Source of the DNA: Paenibacillus soyae
GTDB taxonomy: Bacteria > Bacillota > Bacilli > Paenibacillales > Paenibacillaceae
Reading direction: 5' to 3'
Assembly: GCF_024623455.1 (NCBI RefSeq)
Contig: NZ_JANIPJ010000001.1
Location: forward strand, 1 to 64,000
Length of the DNA stretch: 64,000 bases
A program made the translations under genes and the position numbers. Every line of letters starts with the position of its first letter. The stretch's first letter is position 1. This document shows positions 42,754-52,312 of the stretch, piece after piece. The notes under the pieces were generated by a model. That model saw only the letters and a list, made by a program, of their open reading frames with translations, was not told the origin of the DNA and ran no database searches.

Positions 42754-43668
42754 ATGCAGTTAACAACGGATGCCGCTTCGCTGAAGGTGTATGAAGCACT
42801 GGCAAGCGAAGCCCGGCTCAAAATTATCGACCTGCTCTTTCGGAAAGAGATGCACATCAAAGAGCTAGCGGGCGAGCTTTACCTGAGCAATGCCATTGTA
42901 AGCAGCCATGTGAACAAGCTTGAGCAAGCGGGAATCGTGGGAAGCCGTATGAAACGGGTAAACGGAGGCACCTACAAATTTTGTTACGTCAAGCAAGAAT
43001 ACGCGCAAATTAAACTGTCGCCGGATATCGGGGCCGCCAAGTCCTATCACGAGATAGCCGTTCCGGTCGGCCATTATACGGATTATGAAGCGTGGCCCAC
43101 CTGCGGCATCGCAACAACGACGAAGATGATCGGCCAATACGATAATCCGGCATGCTTCATGGATCCGGAGCGGGTGAATGCCGGCATTCTATGGTTTGCC
43201 CGCGGGTTTGTCGAATATAAAGTGCCCAACTACTTGCTGAACGATCAGAAGCTGGTCGAAATCGAAATATCCATGGAGCTGAGCTCGGAGGCGCCCAAGT
43301 TTAACGAAAATTGGCCCTCGGACATTTGTTTTTCCCTTAACCATAAGCCCTTGGGCATTTGGACGAGCCCCGGCGATTTCGGCGATAAGAAAGGAAGGCT
43401 CACCCCGGAGTGGTGGCATTCGGACGTCAATCAATATGGCGTGCTGAAGGCGCTGCGCATCAACGAAAAAGGAACGTTCATCGACGGGGAGCGCATATCG
43501 GATGTCCGCATTCATGATTTGCAGTTGGATACGACGTACTGGACCTTCAGCATGAGACCGGAGGATGCCGTTCGGGGGCGAGGCGGGCTTACTCTGTTCG
43601 GGAAGGGATTCGGTCATTACGACCAGGATATTTTGGTCCGGTATTACTATGAGAAGAACCGAGCTTAG
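42754..43668 (+). CDS. ArsR-family regulator with large C-terminal domain
   Basis: 304 residues. Residues 8-80 are an ArsR-type winged helix (YEALASEARLKIIDLLFRKE, ELYLSNAIVSSHVNKLEQAG, GGTYKFCYV). The remaining 220 residues form a large mixed domain (EVAVPVGHYTDYEAWPTCGIA, DPERVNAGILWFARGFVEYKVPN, WWHSDVNQYGVLKALRINEKG) that is unusual for ArsR proteins and probably binds a sugar. It neighbours a GH51 gene divergently and a GH43 gene downstream. Similar extended ArsR regulators accompany arabinofuranosidase genes in related bacteria. Two matching repeats in the intergenic gap are candidate binding sites. Confidence 0.78.
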   Translation: MQLTTDAASLKVYEALASEARLKIIDLLFRKEMHIKELAGELYLSNAIVSSHVNKLEQAGIVGSRMKRVNGGTYKFCYVKQEYAQIKLSPDIGAAKSYHEIAVPVGHYTDYEAWPTCGIATTTKMIGQYDNPACFMDPERVNAGILWFARGFVEYKVPNYLLNDQKLVEIEISMELSSEAPKFNENWPSDICFSLNHKPLGIWTSPGDFGDKKGRLTPEWWHSDVNQYGVLKALRINEKGTFIDGERISDVRIHDLQLDTTYWTFSMRPEDAVRGRGGLTLFGKGFGHYDQDILVRYYYEKNRA

Positions 43669-43688
43669 CAGCTTAGGTTCTTTTTTTA
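43654..43688 (+). terminator. Terminator at the end of the ArsR-type gene
   Basis: Stem AAGAACCGAGCT/AGCTTAGGTTCTT followed by eight T residues. The 5' arm includes the gene's last codons and stop. Confidence 0.85.
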
Positions 43689-43695
43689 TCTATAT

Positions 43696-43719
43696 TGGAT
43701 TTATAAATATACTAATCTA
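43696..43719. promoter_or_regulatory. Candidate ArsR-type operator, copy 3
   Basis: TTGGATTTATAAATATACTAAT then CTA resembles the two operator-like repeats near 42.6 kb (GGATT, AAAT, ACTAAT in order). Located 80 bp before the GH43 gene, so one protein may control all three genes. Weaker match than copies 1 and 2. Confidence 0.35.
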
Positions 43720-43800
43720 GAGAAGATAAATTAACTGTTGAATGAACTCAGTGAGTGTAGTTAAATAGAGGTATTGAATAGAGGAGGTGCGGGAACGATC

Positions 43801-44955
43801 ATGAGAACAACAAGTATGAAAGCATGCGAAATCCGTCTGAAGGCCGGAGAAGCCTTAAACCTGCCGAAGCTTGTAGAGGTCGAGCTGGAAGGCGGCCTAA
43901 TGGAGAAGTACCCCGTCGAATGGGAGCCGGTTGAACCGTCTCTTCTAGGGAGGGCGGGAACTTTTACGGTAGAAGGTGCCATTATTGCCGACGAATATCC
44001 GAATCCTCTTGTTCCGAATCGCGCCGATCCTCACGTCTATAAGCATACGGACGGCTATTATTATTTCACCGGATCCGTGCCGGAGTACGATCGATTGGCG
44101 CTGAGGCGATCCCGGACGGTCGCCGGACTGTCGGAAGCGGAGGAGACGGTCATCTGGACGAAGCATGAGACGGGCGAGATGGGCAACCACATCTGGGCGC
44201 CGGAGCTTCATTACATCGATGGCAAGTGGTATATCTATTTCGCGGCGGGGACGGCCGAGAACAAGTGGGCGATTCGTCCGTATGTGCTGGAATGCGAGGA
44301 CGAAAATCCGTTAACGGGGACTTGGACGGAGAAGGGCAGGATCGAGCTGCCGGTCGAAAGCTTCTCGCTGGACGCGACCACCTTCGAACACCGGGGACGC
44401 AGATATTTGGCTTGGGCCCAGATTATCGAGGAATCCTGTCTCTATATCGCGAGGATGGATTCGCCATGGTCGATAGCGACCGAGCCCGTGAAGATCTCGG
44501 CGCCGGAATATGACTGGGAGATCCAGCTGCACCGGGTGAACGAAGGTCCCGCCGTGCTGAAGCGGAACGGCAAGGTGTTCATGGCCTACTCCGCCAGCGG
44601 GACGGACCACCGCTACTGCATGGGCCTGCTGACGGCGGACGACGCAAGCGATTTGCTGGATCCGGCCTCGTGGAGTAAGTCCAGGGAGCCTGTATTCGCA
44701 AGCAGCGAGGCCGCCTCCGAATACGGGCCGGGACATAACAGCTTTACGGTGTCCGAGGACGGCTCCGCCGACCTGCTTGTGTATCATTCGCGGCCGTACA
44801 AAGAAATCGAAGGCGAGCCGCTCTACGATCCGAACCGCCATGCCCGCGTCCAACGCGTGTTGTGGAAGCCGGACGGCACGCCGTTTTTTGCGACGCCGGG
44901 CTGGAAACTGGATCCTGCGGGGAACACGGCCAAAGCCAAGGTAACGATCGAGTAG
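43801..44955 (+). CDS. GH43 glycosidase with Ig-like N-terminal domain (arabinofuranosidase-like)
   Basis: 384 residues from ATG 43801 (GAGGAGGTG upstream); the open frame runs back to 43774. Residues 5-60 match a Big_4-type Ig-like domain. The GH43 five-bladed propeller carries Asp76 (ADPHV, base), Glu135 (WAPELH), Asp191 (SLDATTF, pKa modulator) and Glu248 (NEGPAVL, acid), the ordinary GH43 set. No signal peptide, so an intracellular enzyme acting on imported oligosaccharides. It sits after the ArsR-type gene, with its own operator-like site upstream. Confidence 0.85.
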   Translation: MRTTSMKACEIRLKAGEALNLPKLVEVELEGGLMEKYPVEWEPVEPSLLGRAGTFTVEGAIIADEYPNPLVPNRADPHVYKHTDGYYYFTGSVPEYDRLALRRSRTVAGLSEAEETVIWTKHETGEMGNHIWAPELHYIDGKWYIYFAAGTAENKWAIRPYVLECEDENPLTGTWTEKGRIELPVESFSLDATTFEHRGRRYLAWAQIIEESCLYIARMDSPWSIATEPVKISAPEYDWEIQLHRVNEGPAVLKRNGKVFMAYSASGTDHRYCMGLLTADDASDLLDPASWSKSREPVFASSEAASEYGPGHNSFTVSEDGSADLLVYHSRPYKEIEGEPLYDPNRHARVQRVLWKPDGTPFFATPGWKLDPAGNTAKAKVTIE

Positions 44956-44995
44956 AAGGGAGAGACTTTCGAGCGCGGCTCGGGGGTCTTTTTTG

Positions 44996-45814
44996 TCATG
45001 AAGAAGGGACGACTTCTACTCTTACTTGGATTTCGGTCAGAAACTCCTCGCTCTTCATCGTATCCCGGTTATCTACCTCGTAGATTTCGAAGGGGCCTCC
45101 CGCCACGCGATACCCGTGTTCCGAGGCAAATGCCAATACCTCGCGGATCCGGTCGGAGCTCTGCCTGTAGTCTCCGCGGTAATAGAGAGAGAGGTACTGT
45201 CCGGCGGGAAGAAGGAAGTCATATTCCTTCGTCCCGTTCTCCATAATAAAGAAGACGGAATGAAAGACGTCTTTGACTCCCTTGCGCAAATCCTCTACCG
45301 ACACGAAGGCCCCGATCAGCAGATTTCCGAAGTCGTCGAGCCTGTGTTCATGCTTCCGATGCAGTCTCTTGATCGCCAGATCCATTTCTTCATCCCGCGT
45401 AATAAGCGTCTTAAGCTGAAGACAAGGCCGGTCGGACAGCGCCTTAACCGTGATGACGCCGTCTTGAATATGCGCCGCTTCGGTAAGAACCCGAATACGG
45501 CCTTGAATAATGCGCTGCTTGGCCTGAAGCTTCTCGAGCTGGCGCTCTATGACCCTCTGCTCTTCGAGCAGCCGATCGATCGTATTGCCGACGTTCTGAT
45601 TGTCTAAGTATTCCTTGATCTGCTGCATGGAGAAGTCCAGGCTTCGTAAATCGCGGATAATATTCAGCTTGTACAGGTCTTGAAGGCCATAAAGCCGGTA
45701 GCCGTTCGTGTCCCGCCTTGGCTTCAGCACCCCCAGCTTCTCGTAATACCGCAAGGAATCGGGCCCGATTCCATACAGCTTGGAAATTTCATTAATCTTA
45801 AAAGAATCCTTCAT
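44996..45814 (-). CDS. MerR-family regulator with GyrI-like ligand domain
   Basis: 272 residues from ATG 45814; the frame opens to 45892 without a ribosome site. MerR HTH at about 5-75 (FKINEISKLYGIGPDSLRYYEKLGVL, then GYRLYGLQDLYKLNII). A coiled-coil (about 80-115) connects to a GyrI-like/BmrR-type effector domain at about 120-270 (ISRDEEMDLAIKRL, LPAGQYLSLYYRGDY, GGPFEIYEVDNRDT). Such proteins bind amphipathic cations or similar and activate one promoter. The divergent partner is a YitT-like membrane protein gene. Confidence 0.85.
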   Translation of the reverse strand: MKDSFKINEISKLYGIGPDSLRYYEKLGVLKPRRDTNGYRLYGLQDLYKLNIIRDLRSLDFSMQQIKEYLDNQNVGNTIDRLLEEQRVIERQLEKLQAKQRIIQGRIRVLTEAAHIQDGVITVKALSDRPCLQLKTLITRDEEMDLAIKRLHRKHEHRLDDFGNLLIGAFVSVEDLRKGVKDVFHSVFFIMENGTKEYDFLLPAGQYLSLYYRGDYRQSSDRIREVLAFASEHGYRVAGGPFEIYEVDNRDTMKSEEFLTEIQVRVEVVPSS

Positions 45815-45854
45815 GACGATTCGAACCTGCCCCGCATGTATAATATGGCTCTTG

Positions 45855-45875
45855 ACCTTAGCATTGTACCAAGGT
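45855..45875. promoter_or_regulatory. MerR-type dyad in the divergent promoter region
   Basis: ACCTT-N11-AAGGT, a typical MerR half-site pair, in the 98-bp gap between the MerR gene and the YitT-like gene. TTGACC (45852-45857) overlaps it and TAGCCT starts 19 bp later, the long spacer usual for MerR promoters. The -10 is weak. Confidence 0.45.
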
Positions 45876-45912
45876 TTAGCCTGTATATACAAAAGGCAGG
45901 CTTGCCGACATC

Positions 45913-46611
45913 ATGAAAGGTTTTGATTGTATGTTTCAAAAGTTCAAATGGTTCACTCATCTCGCGATTGCTCCCGCCAAGCTCGCATGGATTGCTTTGG
46001 GCTCCGCCTTTATTTCGTTCGGTCTAGTGAACGTCCATCAGCAGGCTGATCTGACGGAAGGCGGCGTGCTGGGATTAACGCTTCTGCTGAATCACTGGCT
46101 TGGGCTTTCGCCATCCGTTCTATCGTTATTCCTCGATCTGATTTGTTATCTATTGGCGTTCCGGTTCCTGGGCAAATCCTTTATTAAAATTTCTATTGTG
46201 GCCTCCATTTGGTTGGCCGGTTTCTTGCAGGTGTGGGAGCGGATTCCCCCGATGCTCAGCCAAATCTCCTCCTATCCATGGATCGCGGCGCCGCTCGGAG
46301 GCCTGTTCATAGGGATCGGCGTTGGCTTGGTCGTGAGGCAAGGCGGCTCCAGCGGAGGCGACGACGCGTTGGCTCTAATCCTATCTAAAGTATCGCGCGT
46401 CAGATTGTCGATAGCCTATCTAGCGACCGATTTGACGGTGCTGCTGTTATCGCTTTCCTATATTCCGCTGGACCGAATCGCATATTCTCTCTTAACCGTC
46501 GTCGTGTCATCGCTCACTATCGACTTTGTGCAGAATGCGGGGAGGAACGAACAAGCCGATCCTGCTAAGGATAAGAAGCTTTGGACGGCGCGCAAGGCGG
46601 ATGCCAAATAA
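45913..46611 (+). CDS. YitT-family membrane protein
   Basis: 232 residues with about five to six membrane helices and a basic tail (RNEQADPAKDKKLWTARKADAK). LGSAFISFGLVNVHQQADLTEGGVLGLTLLLNHWLG is the DUF161/YitT core, divided here over two helices, and GGSSGGDDALALILSKVSR is the second conserved loop. The molecular role of this family is unknown. Starts ATG 45913; a second in-frame ATG at 45931 has the better-spaced AAAGG. Divergent from the MerR gene, so it may be a target. Confidence 0.7.
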   Translation: MKGFDCMFQKFKWFTHLAIAPAKLAWIALGSAFISFGLVNVHQQADLTEGGVLGLTLLLNHWLGLSPSVLSLFLDLICYLLAFRFLGKSFIKISIVASIWLAGFLQVWERIPPMLSQISSYPWIAAPLGGLFIGIGVGLVVRQGGSSGGDDALALILSKVSRVRLSIAYLATDLTVLLLSLSYIPLDRIAYSLLTVVVSSLTIDFVQNAGRNEQADPAKDKKLWTARKADAK

Positions 46612-46620
46612 CCGTAGCTA

Positions 46621-46657
46621 TAGCAGCGGCTCCCTTACCGTAAGGGGGCCGCTGCTA
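46621..46657 (+). terminator. Hairpin after the YitT-like gene
   Basis: TAGCAGCGGC-CCCTT/AAGGG-GCCGCTGCTA, a long near-perfect stem-loop 10 bp after the stop. It lacks a T tract, so it may be a transcript-stabilising or weak terminator element. Confidence 0.5.
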
Positions 46658-46869
46658 TTGGTTAGCAGGAATATGGAAGGGCAGCCGAAAAGTTCAACCG
46701 TAGACGGAAGAAATGTTCAATCATGCAAGCATTGTTCACTTTTAACGCAAGCTCTAGCCGTGTTACATATAAACCGAAAGCGAAGGCTTTCATGAAAATG
46801 GAAGGAAGGAGGATGCGGCAGCAGTTCTGGAATGTCGTATACCAAATCTCAACGAAAGCGAGGTTTATG

Positions 46870-48696
46870 ATGAGCAAATTATTTAAATCCATGTTGGCAG
46901 GCATGCTGGCCGTTGCTCTATGCCTAGCCGGATCGCCCGCGCCCGCCGAAGCGGCGCCTCAGACCCTTACGAACGGAACGCCATGGAAGGATGTCAATAA
47001 CGCGTCGCTTCAGGCGCATGCCGGCTCGATCCTCAAAGTAGGCTCCACCTACTATTGGTACGGCGAAGATAAGATCCACAATAGCGCAAACTTTAAAGCG
47101 GTAACTGTCTATTCTTCGACGGATTTGAAAAATTGGACATGGCAAAGCTATGCTTTGACGCAGGCGTCCCATTCCGAGCTGCAAAGCGCCAAAATCGAGA
47201 GGCCGAAGGTCATCTACAACGAATCGACGGGCAAATACGTGCTGTGGGGGCATTACGAGAACGGCAGCGACTATTCCCTCGCCAGAGTGGCTGTCGCGAC
47301 GTCGTCGACGCCGACCGGTCCGTTCACGTATCACGGCAGCTTCCGGCCGAACAACAACGAATCCCGGGATATGACGATCTTCAAGGATACGGACGGAACC
47401 GCGTATCTCATCTCCTCCTCGGACAATAACTACAATTTGCGGATTTATAGGCTCACGTCCGATTATCTCGGCATCGACGCCGAGCTGAACATGATCTATG
47501 AAGGCGATCATCGCGAGGCGCCGGCCATCGTGAAGAAGGGGTCCATCTATTATTTAATTACATCCGGAGCATCGGGCTGGTATCCGAACCAGGCGATGTA
47601 CTCAACCGCAACCAGCTTGAACGGACCATGGTCCGCGCTGCAGCCGCTGGGCAATTCGTCCACGTTTTATTCGCAATCCGCCTTCATCCTTACGGTCCAA
47701 GGCAGCGGCGCGACCAATTACATCTATGTCGGCGATCGTTGGAACCCGGGCGCGCTCGGCGATTCCCGTTACGTCTGGCTCCCGCTTACGCTGAACGGAA
47801 CGACGGCAGCGATGGATTATTACGACCAGATCAGCATCGACGCGGCTACAGGGGCGGTATCGGGCGTATCGAACGGCACGCTGCTGTCGCAAGGCAAGCC
47901 GGCTACGGCGCAATCGGCGCTGGCCGCGAATCCCGCCGGCTTCGCGAATGACGGCAGCTATCAGACGGAGTGGGTCGGAACAAGCGTCACCTGGCCGCAT
48001 TGGTGGAAGGTCGATCTCGGTTCGGTGCAGCAGATCAACAATGTGCAAATCTCCTGGTGGATGATGAAGGGCTCCGAAGGCTTCTACCAGTATCGAATCG
48101 AGACGAGCACGGACAACGTGAACTGGTCGGTCGCATTGGATCGCACGGGGAATACGACATACGGCTTCACCTCGGATACATTCTCCGCGCATGCGCGTTA
48201 TGTCCGTATCAACATGGTCAACGCAGACTTGTGGAACAATCCCGGCAATTGGTATACGCCGAGAATATGGGAGGTGAAGGTGTACGGTCAGCAGGCGGAC
48301 GCGGCAAGATGGCAGTCGCATAACTTCCCGACGAGGTACATCGCGAACGACGGCGGGGCGGCCAAAATCGTCGACAATCCGACGGCGGCTAACTCCGAAT
48401 GGATCATGGTCCCCGGACTCGCGGATCCCGCAGGCGTCTCTTTTGTTCTGAAAAGCAATCCTTCGGTCTACTTGAGGCATTACAATTACGTGCTCCAAGC
48501 GCAATCGGGCTCCGGCTCCACCTTCGCGGCCGACGCCACCTTCTACAAAGTAGCCGGTCTTGCGGACGGCGGCAAAGCTTCCTTCCGGTCGTATAACTTC
48601 CCGACCCGGTACATCAGGCACTCGAACAATATTCTGCGAATCGATCCGATCAGCACGGCGACGGAGAAGAGCGACGCAACGTTCGCTGAGCAATAG
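46870..48696 (+). CDS. Secreted GH43 galactanase-like enzyme with F5/8-C and AbfB domains
   Basis: 608 residues. Signal peptide ends at about 29 (APAEAA). GH43 domain (about 32-335): SLQAHAGSILKVGSTYYWYGEDKIHN, Glu110 in IERPKVIYN, Glu216 in HREAPAIV, Gln269 in STFYSQ. In the exo-beta-1,3-galactanase group of GH43 (subfamily 24) a Glu and a Gln act instead of the usual Glu/Asp pair, and this matches. F5/8 type C module (about 340-475) and AbfB/CBM42-type arabinose-binding module (about 480-605, RSYNFPTRYIRH) follow. The start ATG 46870 (GAGG 6 nt upstream) is chosen; a long open frame from 46723 has no signal peptide start. Confidence 0.85.
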   Translation: MSKLFKSMLAGMLAVALCLAGSPAPAEAAPQTLTNGTPWKDVNNASLQAHAGSILKVGSTYYWYGEDKIHNSANFKAVTVYSSTDLKNWTWQSYALTQASHSELQSAKIERPKVIYNESTGKYVLWGHYENGSDYSLARVAVATSSTPTGPFTYHGSFRPNNNESRDMTIFKDTDGTAYLISSSDNNYNLRIYRLTSDYLGIDAELNMIYEGDHREAPAIVKKGSIYYLITSGASGWYPNQAMYSTATSLNGPWSALQPLGNSSTFYSQSAFILTVQGSGATNYIYVGDRWNPGALGDSRYVWLPLTLNGTTAAMDYYDQISIDAATGAVSGVSNGTLLSQGKPATAQSALAANPAGFANDGSYQTEWVGTSVTWPHWWKVDLGSVQQINNVQISWWMMKGSEGFYQYRIETSTDNVNWSVALDRTGNTTYGFTSDTFSAHARYVRINMVNADLWNNPGNWYTPRIWEVKVYGQQADAARWQSHNFPTRYIANDGGAAKIVDNPTAANSEWIMVPGLADPAGVSFVLKSNPSVYLRHYNYVLQAQSGSGSTFAADATFYKVAGLADGGKASFRSYNFPTRYIRHSNNILRIDPISTATEKSDATFAEQ

Positions 48697-48725
48697 AAGG
48701 CTAGCAGGCGATACGCTGCCCAATC

Positions 48726-48758
48726 GAAAAAGGCTTACGCTCACGCGTAAGCCTTTTC
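48726..48758. terminator. Bidirectional terminator between the GH43 and AraC genes
   Basis: GAAAAAGGCTTACGC/GCGTAAGCCTTTTC, a 13-bp stem with A/T flanks, between convergent genes. Confidence 0.9.
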
Positions 48759-48778
48759 TGTTGGCTGCGATAACCGCG

Positions 48779-51022
48779 CTACCCTCCGGGCTGCTGCTTG
48801 GCGGAATGGGCGCTGCGATATTCGGCCGGCGTGACGCCGTTCAGCTTTTTGAAGATGCGATGGAGGTACGAGCTGCTGGTGTAGCCGGTCTGCTCGGCGA
48901 TTTCCGCTACCGACAGCTCGGTGCTGCCGAGCAGCTCCTTCGCTTTGCCGATACGGACCTGATTGATCATGTCGACGATCGTCGTGAGCGTCTGCTGGCG
49001 GTAGATGCGGCTAATATGATAGGTCGACATGTCGAGCTGCTCGGCGATGAAGTTCAAGCTGAGATTGGGATCCGCGAAGCGGGTGTCGATCATCTCGGTT
49101 ATCCGGAGAATAAGATCCTCTTGCCTGCTGCTGCGCTTGGCGACCAGCGTATCCTTGAGCTCATCGAAAAACCGGTAATAGCCGTCCGTCATTTCTTCCA
49201 GCGTTTCATAGTCTTCGAACCTTGGCGGCGTCAGCCGAAGCGGCGAACCGAAGCGGGTTAGTCCGTTGCGTTCGATTTCCGCGAGCATGTTGCCGAGAGA
49301 GACGGCAAGATGGGCGGAGGCGGACGCGGCGACCGCGATCGGATAGGATGACGTGCCGCTTAGAATATCGTCGAATTGCAGCTTGGCTTCGTCTGTTTTG
49401 CCCGACATTAAAGCATCCAGCATCCGCTTTTCCTTGGCGACGGGGAACGCGTATTTCGTAACGGGCTCGAGCTGAAGCTCATCCGTCTCCACGATGCATG
49501 CGCGGCCGCGGAAGAAACGATGAAGCGTCGCCTCCTTGACTTGCTTGTATAAGGCATGCAGCTCTTCGGGCCGGCTCGAGGGAGGCGTCACGGCAATCGT
49601 CAGCCCCATTCGGATATATTCCTGGCAAGCGTTCTGGATTTCGGCGAGCATGTCCCCGATCGGCGCCAGCTCCGAAGATGCGTGCTCGGGGACGTTGAGC
49701 AGCAGAAGAATGCCGTCATCGCCTAGGTCTACGGCGTCGACGCCGTACTGCCTGGAGCTGATCTCCGTCGCGATGTTCATGATGGCGAACTTGAAGGTGA
49801 CCAGATCCTTCGATTGCAGAGACTCGCTTTCTTTGAAGCGGTCCAGCCTCATGAACGCAAGCCGGTAAGGCTTCGTGAAGTCGAAGGAGATCCCTATGCG
49901 CTTCAGCTTCTCCAGCTGCACCTGCGGATTGAAATCCTGAATCTGAATCAGCTTCAGCAAAGCATTCTGCCGGATCGCGTAGCTCGTATTCCGTCTCTCC
50001 GATTCAAGATCGGCGACTCTTGATTCGATCTGGTTAATCGGCGCGTACAGGTACCGGGACAGCAGCCAGGAGAGCAGAAGGCCGATCGCCAAGATGAGCG
50101 AAGCGATCTGCAGCGTTTTTGCCCGAAGCTCCTTCGTCTCCTTCACGATCTCCTCGTACGGCGTCATGCGGACGTACTGCCAGCCGTATTGATCGGGGGA
50201 CGTGCGGGAGAGAAGCGTGCGGACTCCCTGCAGCTCGGCGATCCGGAAGCCGGACTCCTCCTTCTGAGCGGAGGCATGGATGATTGCGGCGTCCTCCGTG
50301 TCCAGCCCGGACGACTGCAAGTCGTCGACGGACAGAATCGCGTTCCGATCGTCGATCAGGAAGGTGCGGCCGCCGCCGTTGCTCCCCAGCTCGCGGTTGA
50401 TCCACTCGGCCGACACGTTGACAATGACGGCGGAGTTGATCTGCTGCTCCAAGCCGATAGCGTCGTAGCACAAGTAGGTGTAGACGGCCGTCTCCTCCGG
50501 GAAGCGTTCGGAGGCCATGATCGTCCGCGGGATGGGAGCGAAAGGCCGGTATTGCTGGTAGTCTTCAAGAATCGAGGCGATCGAGGCGTCCATGAGCTCG
50601 TCTTCGCCGATAATGCCGCGTTGCCCGTTCTGGGCCGCTATATAATAACGCTCCTGCGCCGAATTGTACACATAGATGGAATGGATGAACGGCATCGACG
50701 ACAGGTAGTTACCGAGATCGATCATGGCGGCCTGCACGTCGAAGGCGTTCGGCTCGCTGTAATACAATATTTTGGCGATGGAGCTGTTCCGATAGATTTG
50801 GAAGGAAACCGTCTGCGCGCTTTCCGTCGTCTTGGCCACGGTTCGGCTTGTCTGCTGCAGGTTGCGGAGATCCGATTCGAACGCTTTCTCCTGAAGGATG
50901 CGGGAGAAGGCAAAGAAGTATACGAAGGAGCTTACCATAAGAAACAGCGAGACGCTGACCGTGATGCCGAGCAATAACCGAATGTACAATTTGCCGTTCT
51001 GCCTGATGGAAAAAAAACGCAA
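48779..51022 (-). CDS. Membrane-bound AraC-family regulator
   Basis: About 750 residues. Two membrane helices (near the N-terminus, LYIRLLLGITVSVSLFLMVSSFVYFF, and about 300, TLQIASLILAIGLLLSWLL) bracket an extracellular sensor domain. Next are a cytoplasmic linker and a C-terminal AraC DNA-binding domain with two HTH motifs (FIAEQLDMSTYHISRIYRQQ; IAEQTGYTSSSYLHRIFKKL). Starts at TTG 51022 with GGGGGAGG 9 nt upstream; ATG 51079 is a weaker alternative in the same frame. This architecture (YesN/AraC-type one-component) controls LplABC-type sugar operons, which lie divergently at 51376. Confidence 0.83.
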   Translation of the reverse strand: MRFFSIRQNGKLYIRLLLGITVSVSLFLMVSSFVYFFAFSRILQEKAFESDLRNLQQTSRTVAKTTESAQTVSFQIYRNSSIAKILYYSEPNAFDVQAAMIDLGNYLSSMPFIHSIYVYNSAQERYYIAAQNGQRGIIGEDELMDASIASILEDYQQYRPFAPIPRTIMASERFPEETAVYTYLCYDAIGLEQQINSAVIVNVSAEWINRELGSNGGGRTFLIDDRNAILSVDDLQSSGLDTEDAAIIHASAQKEESGFRIAELQGVRTLLSRTSPDQYGWQYVRMTPYEEIVKETKELRAKTLQIASLILAIGLLLSWLLSRYLYAPINQIESRVADLESERRNTSYAIRQNALLKLIQIQDFNPQVQLEKLKRIGISFDFTKPYRLAFMRLDRFKESESLQSKDLVTFKFAIMNIATEISSRQYGVDAVDLGDDGILLLLNVPEHASSELAPIGDMLAEIQNACQEYIRMGLTIAVTPPSSRPEELHALYKQVKEATLHRFFRGRACIVETDELQLEPVTKYAFPVAKEKRMLDALMSGKTDEAKLQFDDILSGTSSYPIAVAASASAHLAVSLGNMLAEIERNGLTRFGSPLRLTPPRFEDYETLEEMTDGYYRFFDELKDTLVAKRSSRQEDLILRITEMIDTRFADPNLSLNFIAEQLDMSTYHISRIYRQQTLTTIVDMINQVRIGKAKELLGSTELSVAEIAEQTGYTSSSYLHRIFKKLNGVTPAEYRSAHSAKQQPGG

Positions 51023-51375
51023 CCCCGATCGCCTCCCCCGAATGTGAACCCGATTGAAGTCCATGCTGATGAGTTCCATTATAGCCTCGCGGAAGCGATT
51101 ACAACATAGGAGCATAGACGGTTGTTTGAACAAATTTGCGCATCCGCGTATGAACAAATCTGAAAATCGTGGATTTCTTTGCGTTTCTTCCGTGTTTTCG
51201 CGGATGCCGGGGGCTCGAAGCCGCGGTGCAGCAATGTCACAATCGTTCATGTCCCGAATGTCCGATTCGTTCAGAGGTGAACGGGATTTTCACTTTTTTG
51301 TCAGCGGCTCCTCCACTATAGTTAGGCTCATCAAGCAACATTCCAACATCAACCGGAGGAGGGAGATGAGTCGCC

Positions 51376-52299
51376 ATGCTACGAAAAAACGGAGTCGTCA
51401 AAGAGCTTTACAAAAACCGCATTCTGCTATTGATGCTCCTGCCCACGCTGCTGTACTTCCTGATCAACAATTACCTTCCCATGATCGGCATCTACTACGC
51501 GTTCGTGCAGTTCGACTTCAATTACAATTTGTTCAAAATGGATTTCGTCGGGCTTCAAAACTTCGAGTTTCTATGGAAGTCCGGCAAGCTGACGGAGCTG
51601 ACTCTCAACACGATCGGCTACAACATCGCGTTTCTCGTGCTCGTGAACGTGCTGTCCATTACGGTGGCGGTGCTGCTCAGCGAGATAAAAGGGAAATGGT
51701 TCAAGAAGGTGACGCAGTCCGTCCTGTTCCTGCCTTATTTCGTATCCTTCGTCATCCTGAGCGTCATCGTATTTAATCTGTTCAACTATGAGCAGGGGGT
51801 GCTGAATACGGTGCTGCAGCAATTCGGAGCGGAGCCGGTCGACGTCTACAGCAAGCCGAAGCTCTGGATCCTGTTCATCATCCTGTTCTACCTATGGAAA
51901 AACTTCGGCTACAGCATGGTCATCTACTTGGCTTCGATTACGGGCATCAGCGAGGAGTATTACGAGGCGGCCAAAATCGACGGGGCGAACATCTTCCAGC
52001 GGGCTTGGCATATTACGGTTCCGATGCTGAAGACGACGTTCGTCATCCTGCTGCTGTTCGCGCTTGGAAGCATCATGAAGGGCCAATTCGACCTGTTCTA
52101 CCAGATGGTCGGCAACAACGGCCTGCTCTACAGCACGACGGACATTCTCGATACGTACGTGTACCGCTCGCTTCGAGTGACGTTCGATATGGGGATGGCG
52201 ACGGCCGCGGGAGTCTATCAATCCATATTCGGCTTTACGCTCATTATGATCGTCAATGCCGTCATTCGCCGGATCAACAAGGATTACGCGTTATTCTAG
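51376..52299 (+). CDS. lplB: Carbohydrate ABC transporter permease (LplB-like)
   Basis: 307 residues with six membrane helices. Binding-protein-dependent permease motif EYYEAAKIDGANIFQRAWHITVP (EAA loop, about 200-222). The N-terminal RKNGVVKELYKNRILLLMLLPTLLYFLINNYLPM matches LplB/YesP-type permeases. GGAGGGAG lies just before the ATG. It is first of a three-gene set with the YtcP-like permease (13 bp downstream) and the solute-binding lipoprotein; no ATPase is encoded, so the shared MsmX-type ATPase is presumably used. It faces the AraC regulator divergently. Confidence 0.9.
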   Translation: MLRKNGVVKELYKNRILLLMLLPTLLYFLINNYLPMIGIYYAFVQFDFNYNLFKMDFVGLQNFEFLWKSGKLTELTLNTIGYNIAFLVLVNVLSITVAVLLSEIKGKWFKKVTQSVLFLPYFVSFVILSVIVFNLFNYEQGVLNTVLQQFGAEPVDVYSKPKLWILFIILFYLWKNFGYSMVIYLASITGISEEYYEAAKIDGANIFQRAWHITVPMLKTTFVILLLFALGSIMKGQFDLFYQMVGNNGLLYSTTDILDTYVYRSLRVTFDMGMATAAGVYQSIFGFTLIMIVNAVIRRINKDYALF

Positions 52300-52312
52300 G
52301 AGGTCATCGATT

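Noticed and set aside
46723-46869. Longer N-terminus of the GH43-CBM protein from ATG 46723
   Set aside because: It lacks a signal peptide start and a ribosome site; ATG 46870 gives a proper signal peptide.
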